Assembly (NCBI RefSeq): GCF_025950095.1
Contig: NZ_JAPDDR010000001.1
Location: 682,001 to 746,000 of the forward strand
Origin: Luteolibacter rhizosphaerae
GTDB taxonomy: Bacteria; Verrucomicrobiota; Verrucomicrobiia; Verrucomicrobiales; Akkermansiaceae
DNA: 64,000 bases
Reading direction: 5' to 3'
Under the pieces are notes generated by a model that saw only the letters and a list, made by a program, of their open reading frames with translations, did not search any database and was not told the DNA's origin. Shown in pieces: positions 44,985 to 54,625 of the stretch. The translations under genes were made by a program, and so were the position numbers. Each line of letters starts with the position of its first letter. Position 1 is the first letter of the stretch.

Positions 44985-47465
44985 ATGCCGATCTCCGATC
45001 GTTACCACGCCATCACATCTCGCGCCCGCCTTTTGGCCATCGCGCCGCTGACCTGTCTCCTGCTCGCGCAACCGCTTGCAGCCCAGACCCGCTCGGCACT
45101 TGCGGAAGCCGAATTGCAGCGCCGCGCGAACAACGCGCAGGAAGCTCAGGAACTACTCAAGAAAGGCGACGAGTCTTACGAGGCGGGTCGCTGGAAAGAT
45201 GCGGTCGCCGCCTACACCGGTGCCCGCGAGTTGCTCCCGGATGCCCCGGCCACGGCCACCCTGCGGGACGCCGCCACCGAGCGCCTCGTCCAAGCCTCCG
45301 TGGAGCTTGCCCGCCAGGAGCGCCGCTTCGGCGATGTCGAGGGGGCGAAGGAAACCGTCGCCAAGGTGCTCGATTCCTCGGTCGCTCCCGGGGACACCTC
45401 CGCCGCGCAGGTGGAGGACGAGCTCAATGACCCGATCCGCACCAATCCGGCCGCCACGCTCGAGCATGGCAAGGATGTGGAGCAGGTCCGCATGCTTCTC
45501 TACAAGGCCGAGGGCTACAAGAATCTCGGCGAATTCCGCAAGGCCGGCCTCACCTTCGAGGATGTCCTCCGCATCGACCCGACCAACAAGGCCGCTCGCC
45601 GCGGCATGGAGCAGGTCACCAATATCCGCACCGACTACTACCGGGCCGCGCACGATCACTTCCGCTCGGAGATGTTGGCTGATGTGGACAAGGCTTGGGA
45701 GCTTCAGGTCCGTCCCACCATTTCCATTCCGGATGCCATCGGTCCCGCCGACAACGGCGTGGCGGACGAGCGCATGCTGATCTCGAACAAGCTCGACCGT
45801 TTGATCCTGCCCTCGGTGGATTTCGAGGGCACCAATATCCAGGAGGCGCTGGACTACCTCCGTGCGCAATCGATCAAGCTGGACACCTTTGAAACCGATC
45901 CGGCGCGGAAGGGCGTCAACTTCGTGCTCGATCTGGGTGCCGCGGATTCCGAGGCGGCCAAGGGCGTGATGGCCACACCCATCAACATCTCCCTGCGGAA
46001 CGTGCCGATGTCGCAGGTTCTCTCTTACATCGGCGAGATCACCCGCACCACTTATGCGCCGCAGCAGTTCGCCGTGGTGGTTCACGCCTTGGGTGCCAAG
46101 TCGGCCGAAATGGTCACCCGCACCTACCGCGTGCCGCCGGATTTCCTCAGCAGCGGTGGAGCCGCTGCCGGGGGGGAGGGCGAGCTCGATCCCTTCGCGG
46201 AAGACAAGCCCGGCGAGGGCCTGCTCACCAGGAAGATGGATGCGATCACCGTGCTGAAGGGCCTCGGCGTGACCTTTCCTGAAGGTTCGACCGCCGTCTT
46301 CAACCCGGGTAACAGCACCCTGCGCGTGATCAACACGATCGATAACCATAGCCTTGTGGAACAGGCGGTGGATCAGGCGCAGAACACCCAGCCGACCATG
46401 GTGACGGTTCAGGTGCGGATGATCAAAACCCAGGAGCGCACGCTCAAGGAGCTGGGCTTCGACTGGCTGCTGTCCGACTTCCGCCTCGGTGGTGACGGGT
46501 TGACTCCCGGGATCCCCGTCGGCCACTTGAGCGGTGGTACCCAGAACCCGGCGAATCTGGCGGATGTCGCCCTGCCGCCCGGCGAGTATTTCCGCAATGC
46601 TCTCACCGCGGGTAACCGCAGTGGCACCGAGGCCATCACCGGCGACGCGATCGACGCGCGCATCCTTCAGCAGCAGCTCGGCTTCGCGCCGGGAGCTGCG
46701 CGCGCTCCGGGTGTTCTCTGGGCGAATGGTATTCTCAACAACACGAACCTGACCATGCTCATGCGCGGTCTGGATCAGAAGAAGGGCGTGGATTTCGTGG
46801 TCAGCCCTTCCACGGTGACGCGCAGTGGTCAGCAGTCGACCATCGAGATCATCCGCGAGTTCATCTACCCCGAGGAATACGAGCCCCCGGAATTGCCGAA
46901 TACCGTCGGCGGTGGGGATGATATCATCGATCTGGATACCGGCGATATCTTCACCGAACCTGCTCCCTTGGTGCCGATCACTCCGGCGACTCCGACCTCC
47001 TTCACCAAGAGGGACGTGGGCGTGGTGCTGGACGTGCTTCCCACTGTTAGCGGCGATCGCCACTATGTGGATATTGCCCTGAAGCCGAGCCTCACCGACT
47101 TTGACGGCTTCATCAACTACGGCACGCCGATCACGAGCGCTGCTCCCGGCGGTATTGCAGGGAACCTCGGCATTACGCCGGCTTCCACGGTCGTGCTGAC
47201 CAGCAATGAGATCCTGATGCCGGTCTTCTCGGTGATGAAAACCGAGACGAACCTCACCATCCAGGATGGTCATACCCTCGTTATCGGCGGCATGATGGAG
47301 TCCCGCGTCCAGGCCTTCGAAGATAAGACCAAGTTCTTCGGGGACATCCCGGTCATCGGTCGCATGTTCCAGAATGAAGGTTACGCGCCGGTCCGCACGG
47401 CGATCGTGTTCCTCGTCACCGTGAAGGTGCTGGATCCCTCGGGGGAAACTCCACGCGGTAATTGA
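44985..47465 (+). CDS. Amuc_1098-type pilus secretin
   Basis: An 826-aa secreted protein with a signal peptide (about 1-33, ends LAAQT). A TPR-like N-terminal part (about 35-230, DESYEAGRWKDAVAAY ... FRKAGLTFEDVLRIDPTN) is followed by ring-building/STN-like regions (QEALDYLRAQSIKL, INISLRNVPMSQVLSYIGEITRT) and the secretin core. The C-terminal motif runs DVGVVLDVLPTV, VDIALKPSLTDF, FSVMKTETNLTIQDGHTLVIGGMMES and DIPVIGRMF. This architecture matches the Amuc_1098 family of type IV pilus-associated secretins. It would form the outer-membrane pore for pili. PilT genes lie 22 kb away. Confidence 0.9.
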   Translation: MPISDRYHAITSRARLLAIAPLTCLLLAQPLAAQTRSALAEAELQRRANNAQEAQELLKKGDESYEAGRWKDAVAAYTGARELLPDAPATATLRDAATERLVQASVELARQERRFGDVEGAKETVAKVLDSSVAPGDTSAAQVEDELNDPIRTNPAATLEHGKDVEQVRMLLYKAEGYKNLGEFRKAGLTFEDVLRIDPTNKAARRGMEQVTNIRTDYYRAAHDHFRSEMLADVDKAWELQVRPTISIPDAIGPADNGVADERMLISNKLDRLILPSVDFEGTNIQEALDYLRAQSIKLDTFETDPARKGVNFVLDLGAADSEAAKGVMATPINISLRNVPMSQVLSYIGEITRTTYAPQQFAVVVHALGAKSAEMVTRTYRVPPDFLSSGGAAAGGEGELDPFAEDKPGEGLLTRKMDAITVLKGLGVTFPEGSTAVFNPGNSTLRVINTIDNHSLVEQAVDQAQNTQPTMVTVQVRMIKTQERTLKELGFDWLLSDFRLGGDGLTPGIPVGHLSGGTQNPANLADVALPPGEYFRNALTAGNRSGTEAITGDAIDARILQQQLGFAPGAARAPGVLWANGILNNTNLTMLMRGLDQKKGVDFVVSPSTVTRSGQQSTIEIIREFIYPEEYEPPELPNTVGGGDDIIDLDTGDIFTEPAPLVPITPATPTSFTKRDVGVVLDVLPTVSGDRHYVDIALKPSLTDFDGFINYGTPITSAAPGGIAGNLGITPASTVVLTSNEILMPVFSVMKTETNLTIQDGHTLVIGGMMESRVQAFEDKTKFFGDIPVIGRMFQNEGYAPVRTAIVFLVTVKVLDPSGETPRGN

Positions 47466-47480
47466 CCTCCGCTTGATTGG

Positions 47481-47508
47481 GGTGGAGCTTCGCGCTCCAC
47501 CTTTTTTT
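47481..47508 (+). terminator. Intrinsic terminator before the 47520 gene
   Basis: 8-bp stem (47481-47488 with 47494-47501), TTCGC loop, then seven Ts (47502-47508). It ends 11 bp before the ATG of the next same-strand gene, so that gene depends on readthrough or its expression is attenuated. Confidence 0.9.
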
Positions 47509-47519
47509 GCCACCCGCCA

Positions 47520-49064
47520 ATGCCATCACCCGACTCGGAACCGGAGAACTATTCCATCGACGACATGATGGACCGCTTGCGGTCGCGAGGCGAGGGAAGT
47601 TCTGACGGAGAAGCGCAGCTGGTCACCCGGGAAGACGGGACCCAGGTTTACAAGATGCGGAAGCGCAAGCGCCGCAGCCATCAGCCCAAGAAGGACAAGG
47701 AGCGCCGCAAGAAGCAGTTCCGGGTCGTTCAGGTCGTGGCCGCGGTGGGCTTGGTCGCAGTTACCGGTGCCGCCTTCCTGGCATCTTTCCTCTATCTCAA
47801 CAGCGGCTCTTACAAGGACTCGGTCGTCGAGCGCATCGGTATCTGGACTGGGGCGGAGCCGAAGGTGACGGAACTCCGCTTGACCCCGGTGACCGCCGCG
47901 GCTTCCACACTCGAGTTGACGTGGCCGGAGGGTTCCATGCTCGGAAACCTGAAGTTTGGGCCCATCACCGGCGATCTGCAGACAGGCCCGCTCTTCGCGG
48001 GCAAGTGGAAAGGTAACGAGCTGCATGCGGCCCACGGCACACTCGTGCTGAAGAAGCCCGTGAAGGGTGGTGCGGCGGTGGCGTCCCGCCCCGCGGGAGC
48101 TGAATCGCCCTTCCAGTTCCGCTACCGTAGCAGCAAGTTCTCGGTGCTGGCGGGTGATCCTTCGAAGCCGGCCCTGTTCACGCGCGATGGAGAGGCATCC
48201 TTGCTCATGCTGCCGAATGCCGAATCGGCGAATTTCCAAATCGAGGGCGGCTCTCTCCAGATCGCTGGCTGGGGTGAGTTCGGCCTGAACTTCGCCTCGC
48301 TCCAGTTCGAGAAGGATACGATGCGGGTCGGCGGCCTGCGCCTTGCTCCTGTGATTGGAGACAAGGGCGAGCTCCGGATCGACAATCCGGGTGCCAAACC
48401 TTTCGATCTCGATGGCGGTGCCAATGAACTTGGCGTGAGATTGTTCCAAATGCCCGTGAGTGCTTTGCTCGGGCCATCGTTCGGCTCCTGGCTCACGATG
48501 ACGGTGGAGACCCCGGAGAATGCGGAGGGCGGCAAGCTTTCACTCCGGCTCGGGGATGATCCGGAGTTATTTCTGCGCGTTCCCTTCCAAGCCCTTTCCA
48601 CCACCGATACTTCGGCCTCCGCTCTGCCCATGTTCGAGGTGCTCGCTACCCACCTTCAGGAGCCGTGGTATCAGAGCCCGCGCTTTGAAGTGGAGGCGAA
48701 GGGCACCGTGGTGAAGACCGGCCAAGGGTCCGGCCTTGAAGATCTCAAGCTGGAGGCCCGCGGTCGTCTGGCACTCACGGGCAAGGTTTTCGCGAAGCCC
48801 GATGGAAGCTTGGATGGCACCTTGGAGGTAGGCCTTCCTGCCTCGGGCATGGGGAATGCAAGTTCTGAGCTCCGCTCCGTGTTCTCCCGGAAGGCGGGTG
48901 GCTGGCTCTGGGCCAGTGTCAAGATCAGCGGGAACTCCCGTAATCCCCAGGACAATCTGGAAACCCTGCTCGGCTCCTCCGCCGCGGCGGTTTCCCCTGC
49001 GAAGGGCGGCAACGACGCCTTGGAAGACGCCTTCAAGGAGCTCACCACTCCCGTCGCGAAGTAA
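47520..49064 (+). CDS. Single-pass membrane protein, AsmA-like beta pattern
   Basis: A 514-aa protein. A cytoplasmic N-terminus of about 75 residues with a basic patch (KMRKRKRRSHQPKKDKERRKKQ) precedes one TM (about 78-98, VVAAVGLVAVTGAAFLASFLYL). The large periplasmic region has repeated short beta strands (GSLQIAGWGEFGLNF, LEDLKLEARGRLALTGKV), reminiscent of AsmA/TamB-type proteins. No closer family could be named. It follows the secretin after a terminator and could belong to the same pilus locus. Confidence 0.65.
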   Translation: MPSPDSEPENYSIDDMMDRLRSRGEGSSDGEAQLVTREDGTQVYKMRKRKRRSHQPKKDKERRKKQFRVVQVVAAVGLVAVTGAAFLASFLYLNSGSYKDSVVERIGIWTGAEPKVTELRLTPVTAAASTLELTWPEGSMLGNLKFGPITGDLQTGPLFAGKWKGNELHAAHGTLVLKKPVKGGAAVASRPAGAESPFQFRYRSSKFSVLAGDPSKPALFTRDGEASLLMLPNAESANFQIEGGSLQIAGWGEFGLNFASLQFEKDTMRVGGLRLAPVIGDKGELRIDNPGAKPFDLDGGANELGVRLFQMPVSALLGPSFGSWLTMTVETPENAEGGKLSLRLGDDPELFLRVPFQALSTTDTSASALPMFEVLATHLQEPWYQSPRFEVEAKGTVVKTGQGSGLEDLKLEARGRLALTGKVFAKPDGSLDGTLEVGLPASGMGNASSELRSVFSRKAGGWLWASVKISGNSRNPQDNLETLLGSSAAAVSPAKGGNDALEDAFKELTTPVAK

Positions 49065-49108
49065 GGAGGGAGGGGATACCGCTTGGCATCCCCCCGCTCG
49101 AGTTCTTG

Positions 49109-51853
49109 TCAGTCGTCCGTCACGCGGAAGTAGCAGCGCGTATCGGTGAAGCGGTCGATCGATACCAACTCCTCATGGCTGCTTCCGCTGGCGACCACCG
49201 TGCGGATGTCGGTCCATGAGCTCAGGCCCGTGCTGCGCTGGATCTTGTAGGCGCGCCCGGGCACGGACTTCCAACGGAAGCGCATCTGGTCGCTCTCCAT
49301 CTCGCAGCTTTCGAGCTCGATCTTCTCGGCCGGGAGCACGCTGAAGAGGAAGCGGTTCGAGACCTCGGTGTAGGAGTCGTTCGTGAACATCGCCACGAAG
49401 TAATCGCCGGGCGGAAGATCCGGGAGTTGGAAAGTCACGCTGCCGGAACTCGCCCCGGCGAAGTAGAGGTAGGCTGTTAGAATATCCACCCCGGGCACAT
49501 CGCCTTGCTTGAAGAGGCCGATCCAATCTTTCGGAATACCCGGACCGTTGCTGAAGTTCACGCTGAAGTCCTCGCCCGCCGGCACCGTGGCGGATGCCAT
49601 GCTCACCGTGGTGATCTGCGTACCTACGGAGAATCGCACCCGGTCGGCGATTTCCTGGTAGCCGTCGTTCAAGCAGAAGGTGGCATAGTAATAACCCTTC
49701 GGCAGGTTGGCGAAGGTCCTTGTCCCCGCGGCCGTGGTGGCATAGCCCCACTGCACGGAAGGAGTGGCCGCCCCGGGATTCTGGTCGACCCGGTAAACGC
49801 CAATCCAATCCTTCGCCCCGGCAGGAGCATTCGCGAAGTCGACGGAGACTGTCTCCCCTTCGTCGTAGGCTTGCTCGGATGGTGTGAGCGTCACCTTGTT
49901 CCCGACATAGAAAGACACGCGGGGAGCAACCTCGGTGTAGCCGTCGTTGGTGAAGAAGGCGGCGAACCATTCGCCCACCGGCAGGTTGTAGTTCAGGTTC
50001 CGCGTCCCGTTCACCGGATTCGCGGCATCCACATAGCTCCACGTGGTGGAGGTGCTCGTGCCCGTGCCGCTGCCCGGGGTCTGGCCTTTCCGATAGATGC
50101 CGATCCAGTCCTTCGGCAGGCCGGGTCCGTTCTCGTAGGTGACTAGGATGTCCTCGTTCACGGGATAGACCGTCTTGGCCAGCTTGATTGCCGTAGGCCC
50201 GCCGGTGCTGCCTTCCACGGTGAAGCTCACCGCATCCGACCATGGCGACCACATCGCATTGGCGTCACGATGGCGCACGCGTGCGTGATAGCTGCCGTTG
50301 AAAAGGCCCGCCGCGGCGTTGTATCGCAGAATGTCGATCCCGGCGTGGATGTTCACAGGCTCATAGAGCGGTGCCCCGGTATCGCCGTAGAGATTCTCCA
50401 CATCGCGGATGCGGTCGATCTTCAGGTTGGTGAAGCCGTTGTCCGCGGCGACCTGGAACCAGGTGCTGTTGATCGCCTCGCCGCTGGCCGTCTGATAGGG
50501 CGAACTGACAAGCTCGAGCGGCAGCGTTACGGGACCCGTGAACGTGTTCGTGAGCGAGGGCTTCTGGGGTGCGGGCAGGCCGAGCTTGCGGTGAAAGCTG
50601 TCGATGACCCGGCTGTTGTAGTTCCAGCGCGTGGCGGCGGGGAGCTTCACGTTCGCTTCCGCATAGCAGGTGGCCTGCATGGTCTGCGCCGCGAGGTCGA
50701 AGTCGAGCAGCTGCCAGGCCCAGTGGGCGATGGTCTTCTGCACGTCGTCGAAGTCGATCTCGGAAGACTGCCCCCAGTACTGATCCCAGGCCGTGCCGCC
50801 GGAGATGATGTGATAGATCGGCCACTCGCGGGTCTGGCCGCGGGCGTAAAGGTGGTGATGCGCGCCGATGTTCAGCACATGCTTCGGCGTTTCCGCCAGC
50901 ATCGGCATGATCTCGCTGCGGAACCATCCCGAGATGTCTCCCACGTACTGCTCGGCCTGATAGGGGCGGTGCACCACGCTTACACACAGGTCCGTGCTCG
51001 CATCGGTCTTCAGCGCATCCACCAACGAGCGCAGCCATTGCTTCTGGGTATTGCCGGTATGCTCGCTGCTGGAATGAATGAACGCGACGTTCGCGAGCTG
51101 GTAGGCATAGTACTTCTCGCCCTCCGGTCCCGGCAGGTTCGCGTAGCTGATGTCGTCGTAGCGGAAGATCCGGCTGTAGAGCGAGAGACTGCTGTCGTAG
51201 TAGGTCTCGTGGTTCCCGACCGTGGTCATGATCGGGATGTTCGGCGAGATCAGCCCGCACTGCTTGAAGTGAAGGTTGCGGTAGTGGTCCAGCGTGCCGA
51301 CGTCCACTTGGTCGCCCGGCATCAGGATGAAGTCGATGACCTCCTCGATCGGCAGGCCATAGTCGGCTTCGATCTTCGCCTTCGCGCAGGCGATGAGCTT
51401 TTCATAGCGATTCTCGGCAATGATCTGGTTGTCGCCCATCACCAGCACCCGCAGTTTGCCCGTCTTCGTTCCCGCGGGCGGAGGCGTACGGAAGCGGAAG
51501 GTGGCCGAAACCGTGCTGCCGTTGCGGACACGATAGTAGTAGTAGCTCGAAGGGCTGAGTCCGGTGATCCGCCCGGCGTGGTAGTGGTAGCCGCTGCCCA
51601 GCACGTCGAGCTGGGCGGTGATCGTATTGCTCAGGTTGCCTGCGGATGTGCCCCATTCGATCTGGCCTTCCGGCGCATTGTCGGAGAACCACGACACCCA
51701 CATGGAGTCCGGGCGTGGGGTCTGGAGATAGGGGCGGATCCCGGCGGGAATGCCGGTGTAGCCTTCGGGCAGGGCGATGCCGCGCGCGGCCAGGCCGATG
51801 CCACCGAAGGCCGAGAGTCGTAGGAAGTCGGAACGCTTCATGGAGGCTCTCAT
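49109..51853 (-). CDS. Secreted metallophosphoesterase with three DWIG repeats
   Basis: A 914-aa protein. The N-terminus (KRSDFLRLSAFGGIG) is Tat-like. A purple-acid-phosphatase-type FnIII domain (about 35-125, PDSMWVSWFSDN...HYHAGRITGLSPSSYYYYRV) precedes the calcineurin-like core: MGDNQ, MPGDQVDVG, VGNHETYY, VVHRPYQ, IGAHHHLYARG. Then come three tandem repeats of about 95-105 residues, each with a (P/A)KDWIG(I/V/L)(Y/F)(R/K) motif and a later Y/F-x-A-x-F-x-NDxYxE motif (about 565-850). The C-terminus (RAYKIQRSTGLSSWTDI...CYFRV) is a W...FYR-type tail. Substrate: phosphate monoesters or nucleotides, by inference. Confidence 0.85.
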   Translation of the reverse strand: MRASMKRSDFLRLSAFGGIGLAARGIALPEGYTGIPAGIRPYLQTPRPDSMWVSWFSDNAPEGQIEWGTSAGNLSNTITAQLDVLGSGYHYHAGRITGLSPSSYYYYRVRNGSTVSATFRFRTPPPAGTKTGKLRVLVMGDNQIIAENRYEKLIACAKAKIEADYGLPIEEVIDFILMPGDQVDVGTLDHYRNLHFKQCGLISPNIPIMTTVGNHETYYDSSLSLYSRIFRYDDISYANLPGPEGEKYYAYQLANVAFIHSSSEHTGNTQKQWLRSLVDALKTDASTDLCVSVVHRPYQAEQYVGDISGWFRSEIMPMLAETPKHVLNIGAHHHLYARGQTREWPIYHIISGGTAWDQYWGQSSEIDFDDVQKTIAHWAWQLLDFDLAAQTMQATCYAEANVKLPAATRWNYNSRVIDSFHRKLGLPAPQKPSLTNTFTGPVTLPLELVSSPYQTASGEAINSTWFQVAADNGFTNLKIDRIRDVENLYGDTGAPLYEPVNIHAGIDILRYNAAAGLFNGSYHARVRHRDANAMWSPWSDAVSFTVEGSTGGPTAIKLAKTVYPVNEDILVTYENGPGLPKDWIGIYRKGQTPGSGTGTSTSTTWSYVDAANPVNGTRNLNYNLPVGEWFAAFFTNDGYTEVAPRVSFYVGNKVTLTPSEQAYDEGETVSVDFANAPAGAKDWIGVYRVDQNPGAATPSVQWGYATTAAGTRTFANLPKGYYYATFCLNDGYQEIADRVRFSVGTQITTVSMASATVPAGEDFSVNFSNGPGIPKDWIGLFKQGDVPGVDILTAYLYFAGASSGSVTFQLPDLPPGDYFVAMFTNDSYTEVSNRFLFSVLPAEKIELESCEMESDQMRFRWKSVPGRAYKIQRSTGLSSWTDIRTVVASGSSHEELVSIDRFTDTRCYFRVTDD

Positions 51854-51932
51854 GCTGGGGAGTGGACCCTCTCCCGCGTAACGGGCATTTTCGACAGGAA
51901 GGGCAGGAATATCGCCGCCCTTTTAAACGAAA

Positions 51933-51959
51933 AAGAGCCCGCCGGAGTGGCGGGCTCTT
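51933..51959 (-). terminator. Intrinsic terminator after the LamG gene
   Basis: Perfect 11-bp stem (51933-51943 with 51949-51959), 5-nt loop, with TTTCGTTT following on the minus strand. It ends the LamG-gene transcript before the phosphoesterase gene. Confidence 0.85.
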
Positions 51960-51988
51960 GGAGTTCGGGATTCTCGCTGCGAAGCGCT

Positions 51989-54490
51989 TTAGAAGCGCAG
52001 GCGGTAGAAGTGTCGTGGGCCGTCTGCCGGCAGGTAAGGGGATACCGCCGCCGGGACATCCTGCCAGCCGCCGAGGTTATCGGACTGCTGCAGAACCCCG
52101 TTCGACCACTCCAGGGTGATCACCCCGCCGGGCTTGGTGATCGTCAGGGGCACGGGACCGATGCTGGCGAGGAAGTGATTCCGCACCTGCGCTTCGCTCA
52201 GCGCCTTGTTGTAGATCGCGGCGTCGGTGATGCCGCCGGTGAAGTTCCGTTGGGCAATGGCGTCCGAGTTGGGGAAGCCAGGGCCGTTCTTCCAGCGCCC
52301 ACGTGCACCGATCGCCCAGTTGGCATTTGCCACCGTCGTCGGGCCCGTCGCATCGGCTCCGGTCGCTAGGACGCTACCATTGCGATACAGTGTCCAGGTC
52401 CCCGCATTCCATGTGCCCGCGAGATGGACCCAGGCACCCGTGCCGAGGTCCTCTGCCGGCACGGTCGCAGTCGCCTTCCCGCCGGTGCCACCCACCTCGT
52501 AGTTGCCGCTCTCGATTCGTAGGAATATCTCGCCGGAGAAGGTGTCATTGCCTCCGTGACCGATGATCACGTTAGACGGGTTAATCTGAAATCCCGGCTG
52601 CACCCACGCTTCCAAGGTGATCGGACCCGCGAAGTTCAGTCCGCTCGGGTTGCCCAGTTCCACGTAGGTATTGGCGCCGCGGAACGCGCTCGCACTGTTG
52701 TTCGCCTCGAAGCCCTTGTAAGCCGGTGCACTCGGGCCCGGGGTCTGCGCGGGGGAGTTTACCAACGTGCCCGCTGCCGCAGAGCCCAGTGTGCCGAGGT
52801 TGGCGGAGGGTGCCTTGGCCGCCTCGTTCATCCGGAAGTAGCCTACCGGCGCATCCGAGGCGATCAACGTGGCATAGGGAGTCGCCGGGGACGCGTTGAT
52901 CCCGTTGGCATGGTGGGCGCTGATCAGGGAAGCGGACAGCACCTTGTCGTAGAAAGCCACCTCGTCGATATCACCGTCGAAGGGGTTCTCGGTGCCGTTC
53001 GAGAATCCGCCGATGGACGGCACGATGTCGGTCTCGGGTGGATTGGGGGCGTAAGCGCCCAAGCTGGTCACTTGGCTGCCGGCGAGGACGCCGTTGATGT
53101 AGAAGGACGCCGTCTGGGTGGCCGAGTTGAAGGTCACCGCGAGGTGCTGCCATTGGCCGATGGTATAAGATCCCGGTACTGCGCCGGAACCGGCTGCGGT
53201 GGTGAGGTTGATCGTCGCATTGTTGCCGACTCCCGTGTAGAGACGCAGGTTCCAGCCGTAGCCACCGGGATGACCGGCGGGCGCCGTGGATGAGCCGCGC
53301 TGCCAGAGCACCCAGCCGGTCCGGGTTCCTCCCGGGTTGTGGTTCTTCAACAAGCATTGCGCGTTGGCGCGTCCCTCCGCGCTCGGCTTGACCCAACCTT
53401 CCCAGGTGAAGTTCGCGGTGTTGTATTCCGCCTTGGCAGGCAGCACGGTCGGATAACCGCCGTCGTTCGAGGTCTTATCGATGCTGTCGTAGCGCATCGC
53501 GGTATCGCCGCCCGCTGCCAGCGCGCCCGGCACCGAATGGGTCACCCCCGGGAAGTGAATGCCATGACCGCGCGGCGCGATCGTCCCTTGGTTCAGAGCT
53601 ACCGCCCGGCCCGCATCGTATTCGTCCATCCGGTGCTGCATAATCGCACCGTCACCCCGTACCAGGGAGTCATACGACTCCGCCGGGATCGCATCCAAGC
53701 CAGCTTGATAGTGTTCCTGTACCTGCGTTGCGGTGAGCGCGGACGGATAGTAGGCGACTTCGTCGATATCGCCGGTGAAGGGGTTTCCGCCGACCGGGTC
53801 GGAGTAGGCTCCGAATCCCATCGGGGTGGAGTTGTTCGGCATGTAGGTCCCCGCGGAGGAGGTGGTCCCGTTGCCATCGACATACAGCGTGGCCGTGCTG
53901 CCGTTCCACACCAGCACCACGTGCGACCAATCGCCCGTGGTATAGGTGCCTCCCGTCACATCGATGGAAACACCGCTTCCCGATCCGCTATACATCCGGA
54001 AGTTCCAGCCTTGCTGGCGGCTCGTGTCGTTGGTCGAAGCGCGCTGGAAGAAGACCCAGCCTTGGCGGTTGCCGTCGGTCTTGCGGTTGGAGAGCGGTGC
54101 TTGGCCCACCGCAATGTTCTCTTCCACCGTCGGGCGCAGCCATGCTTCGATCGTGAAGGGTTGGTTCGCCGCCGGGTTCAGCGCCGCGTTGTTCGGGACC
54201 GTGGTGATCGAGGACAGCGTGTTGCTCACCGTGCTGCCTTGGAAGAAGGAGGCCGGGTTGCCGCCCGCACTGATGGCTCCTGTCACATGGTGCTGCACGA
54301 AGCGGTGCACGCCGTTCAGTGCGGCACCCGCAGTGCCTTGGTTGATCGCCACATCGGTGGGCACGGCTTCACCGAGACCATGAAAAGCGAGCGGACCGTC
54401 CGCGAGAACGGCGGAGGAGTAGCTCTGCGCGTAGACGCAGAGGGGGGCGCAGCCGAGGAGGCCGGCCAGGAGGGCAGGGCTTGGATTCAT
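51989..54490 (-). CDS. Secreted protein with three LamG-like domains
   Basis: An 833-aa protein with a signal peptide (1-21, VYAQS). Three concanavalin/LamG-like modules follow at about residues 95-255, 345-530 and 600-775. Each has FT(W/I)E(A/G)W(L/V)xP, GNxxGWVFFQR- or GTRTGWVLWQR-like, and FxGDIDEVA(Y/F)Y...L or FTGGITDAAIYNKALSEAQV motifs. The C-terminal region (VITLEWSNGVLQQSDNLGGW...FYRLRF) is the tail found in Verrucomicrobia secreted proteins. It probably binds polysaccharide or a protein surface. It is divergent from the XylR-HAD fusion. Confidence 0.88.
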   Translation of the reverse strand: MNPSPALLAGLLGCAPLCVYAQSYSSAVLADGPLAFHGLGEAVPTDVAINQGTAGAALNGVHRFVQHHVTGAISAGGNPASFFQGSTVSNTLSSITTVPNNAALNPAANQPFTIEAWLRPTVEENIAVGQAPLSNRKTDGNRQGWVFFQRASTNDTSRQQGWNFRMYSGSGSGVSIDVTGGTYTTGDWSHVVLVWNGSTATLYVDGNGTTSSAGTYMPNNSTPMGFGAYSDPVGGNPFTGDIDEVAYYPSALTATQVQEHYQAGLDAIPAESYDSLVRGDGAIMQHRMDEYDAGRAVALNQGTIAPRGHGIHFPGVTHSVPGALAAGGDTAMRYDSIDKTSNDGGYPTVLPAKAEYNTANFTWEGWVKPSAEGRANAQCLLKNHNPGGTRTGWVLWQRGSSTAPAGHPGGYGWNLRLYTGVGNNATINLTTAAGSGAVPGSYTIGQWQHLAVTFNSATQTASFYINGVLAGSQVTSLGAYAPNPPETDIVPSIGGFSNGTENPFDGDIDEVAFYDKVLSASLISAHHANGINASPATPYATLIASDAPVGYFRMNEAAKAPSANLGTLGSAAAGTLVNSPAQTPGPSAPAYKGFEANNSASAFRGANTYVELGNPSGLNFAGPITLEAWVQPGFQINPSNVIIGHGGNDTFSGEIFLRIESGNYEVGGTGGKATATVPAEDLGTGAWVHLAGTWNAGTWTLYRNGSVLATGADATGPTTVANANWAIGARGRWKNGPGFPNSDAIAQRNFTGGITDAAIYNKALSEAQVRNHFLASIGPVPLTITKPGGVITLEWSNGVLQQSDNLGGWQDVPAAVSPYLPADGPRHFYRLRF

Positions 54491-54625
54491 AGGGCTTGAG
54501 TTGAAACAAAACGATACGGGGTATCTCTTTCTTACGGGTCAAGCCATCACTTCGTTTAGCCTGTCCCCCAAAGATGCGAGTGAACAATTTGTAAGATTCG
54601 CCACCCTCGGGCAGGGGATGCCTGC

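Noticed and set aside
45153-47513. Minus-strand open frame of 786 codons over the secretin
   Set aside because: Antisense shadow; low-complexity His/Arg/Gly-rich translation without motifs, while the plus strand encodes a convincing secretin.
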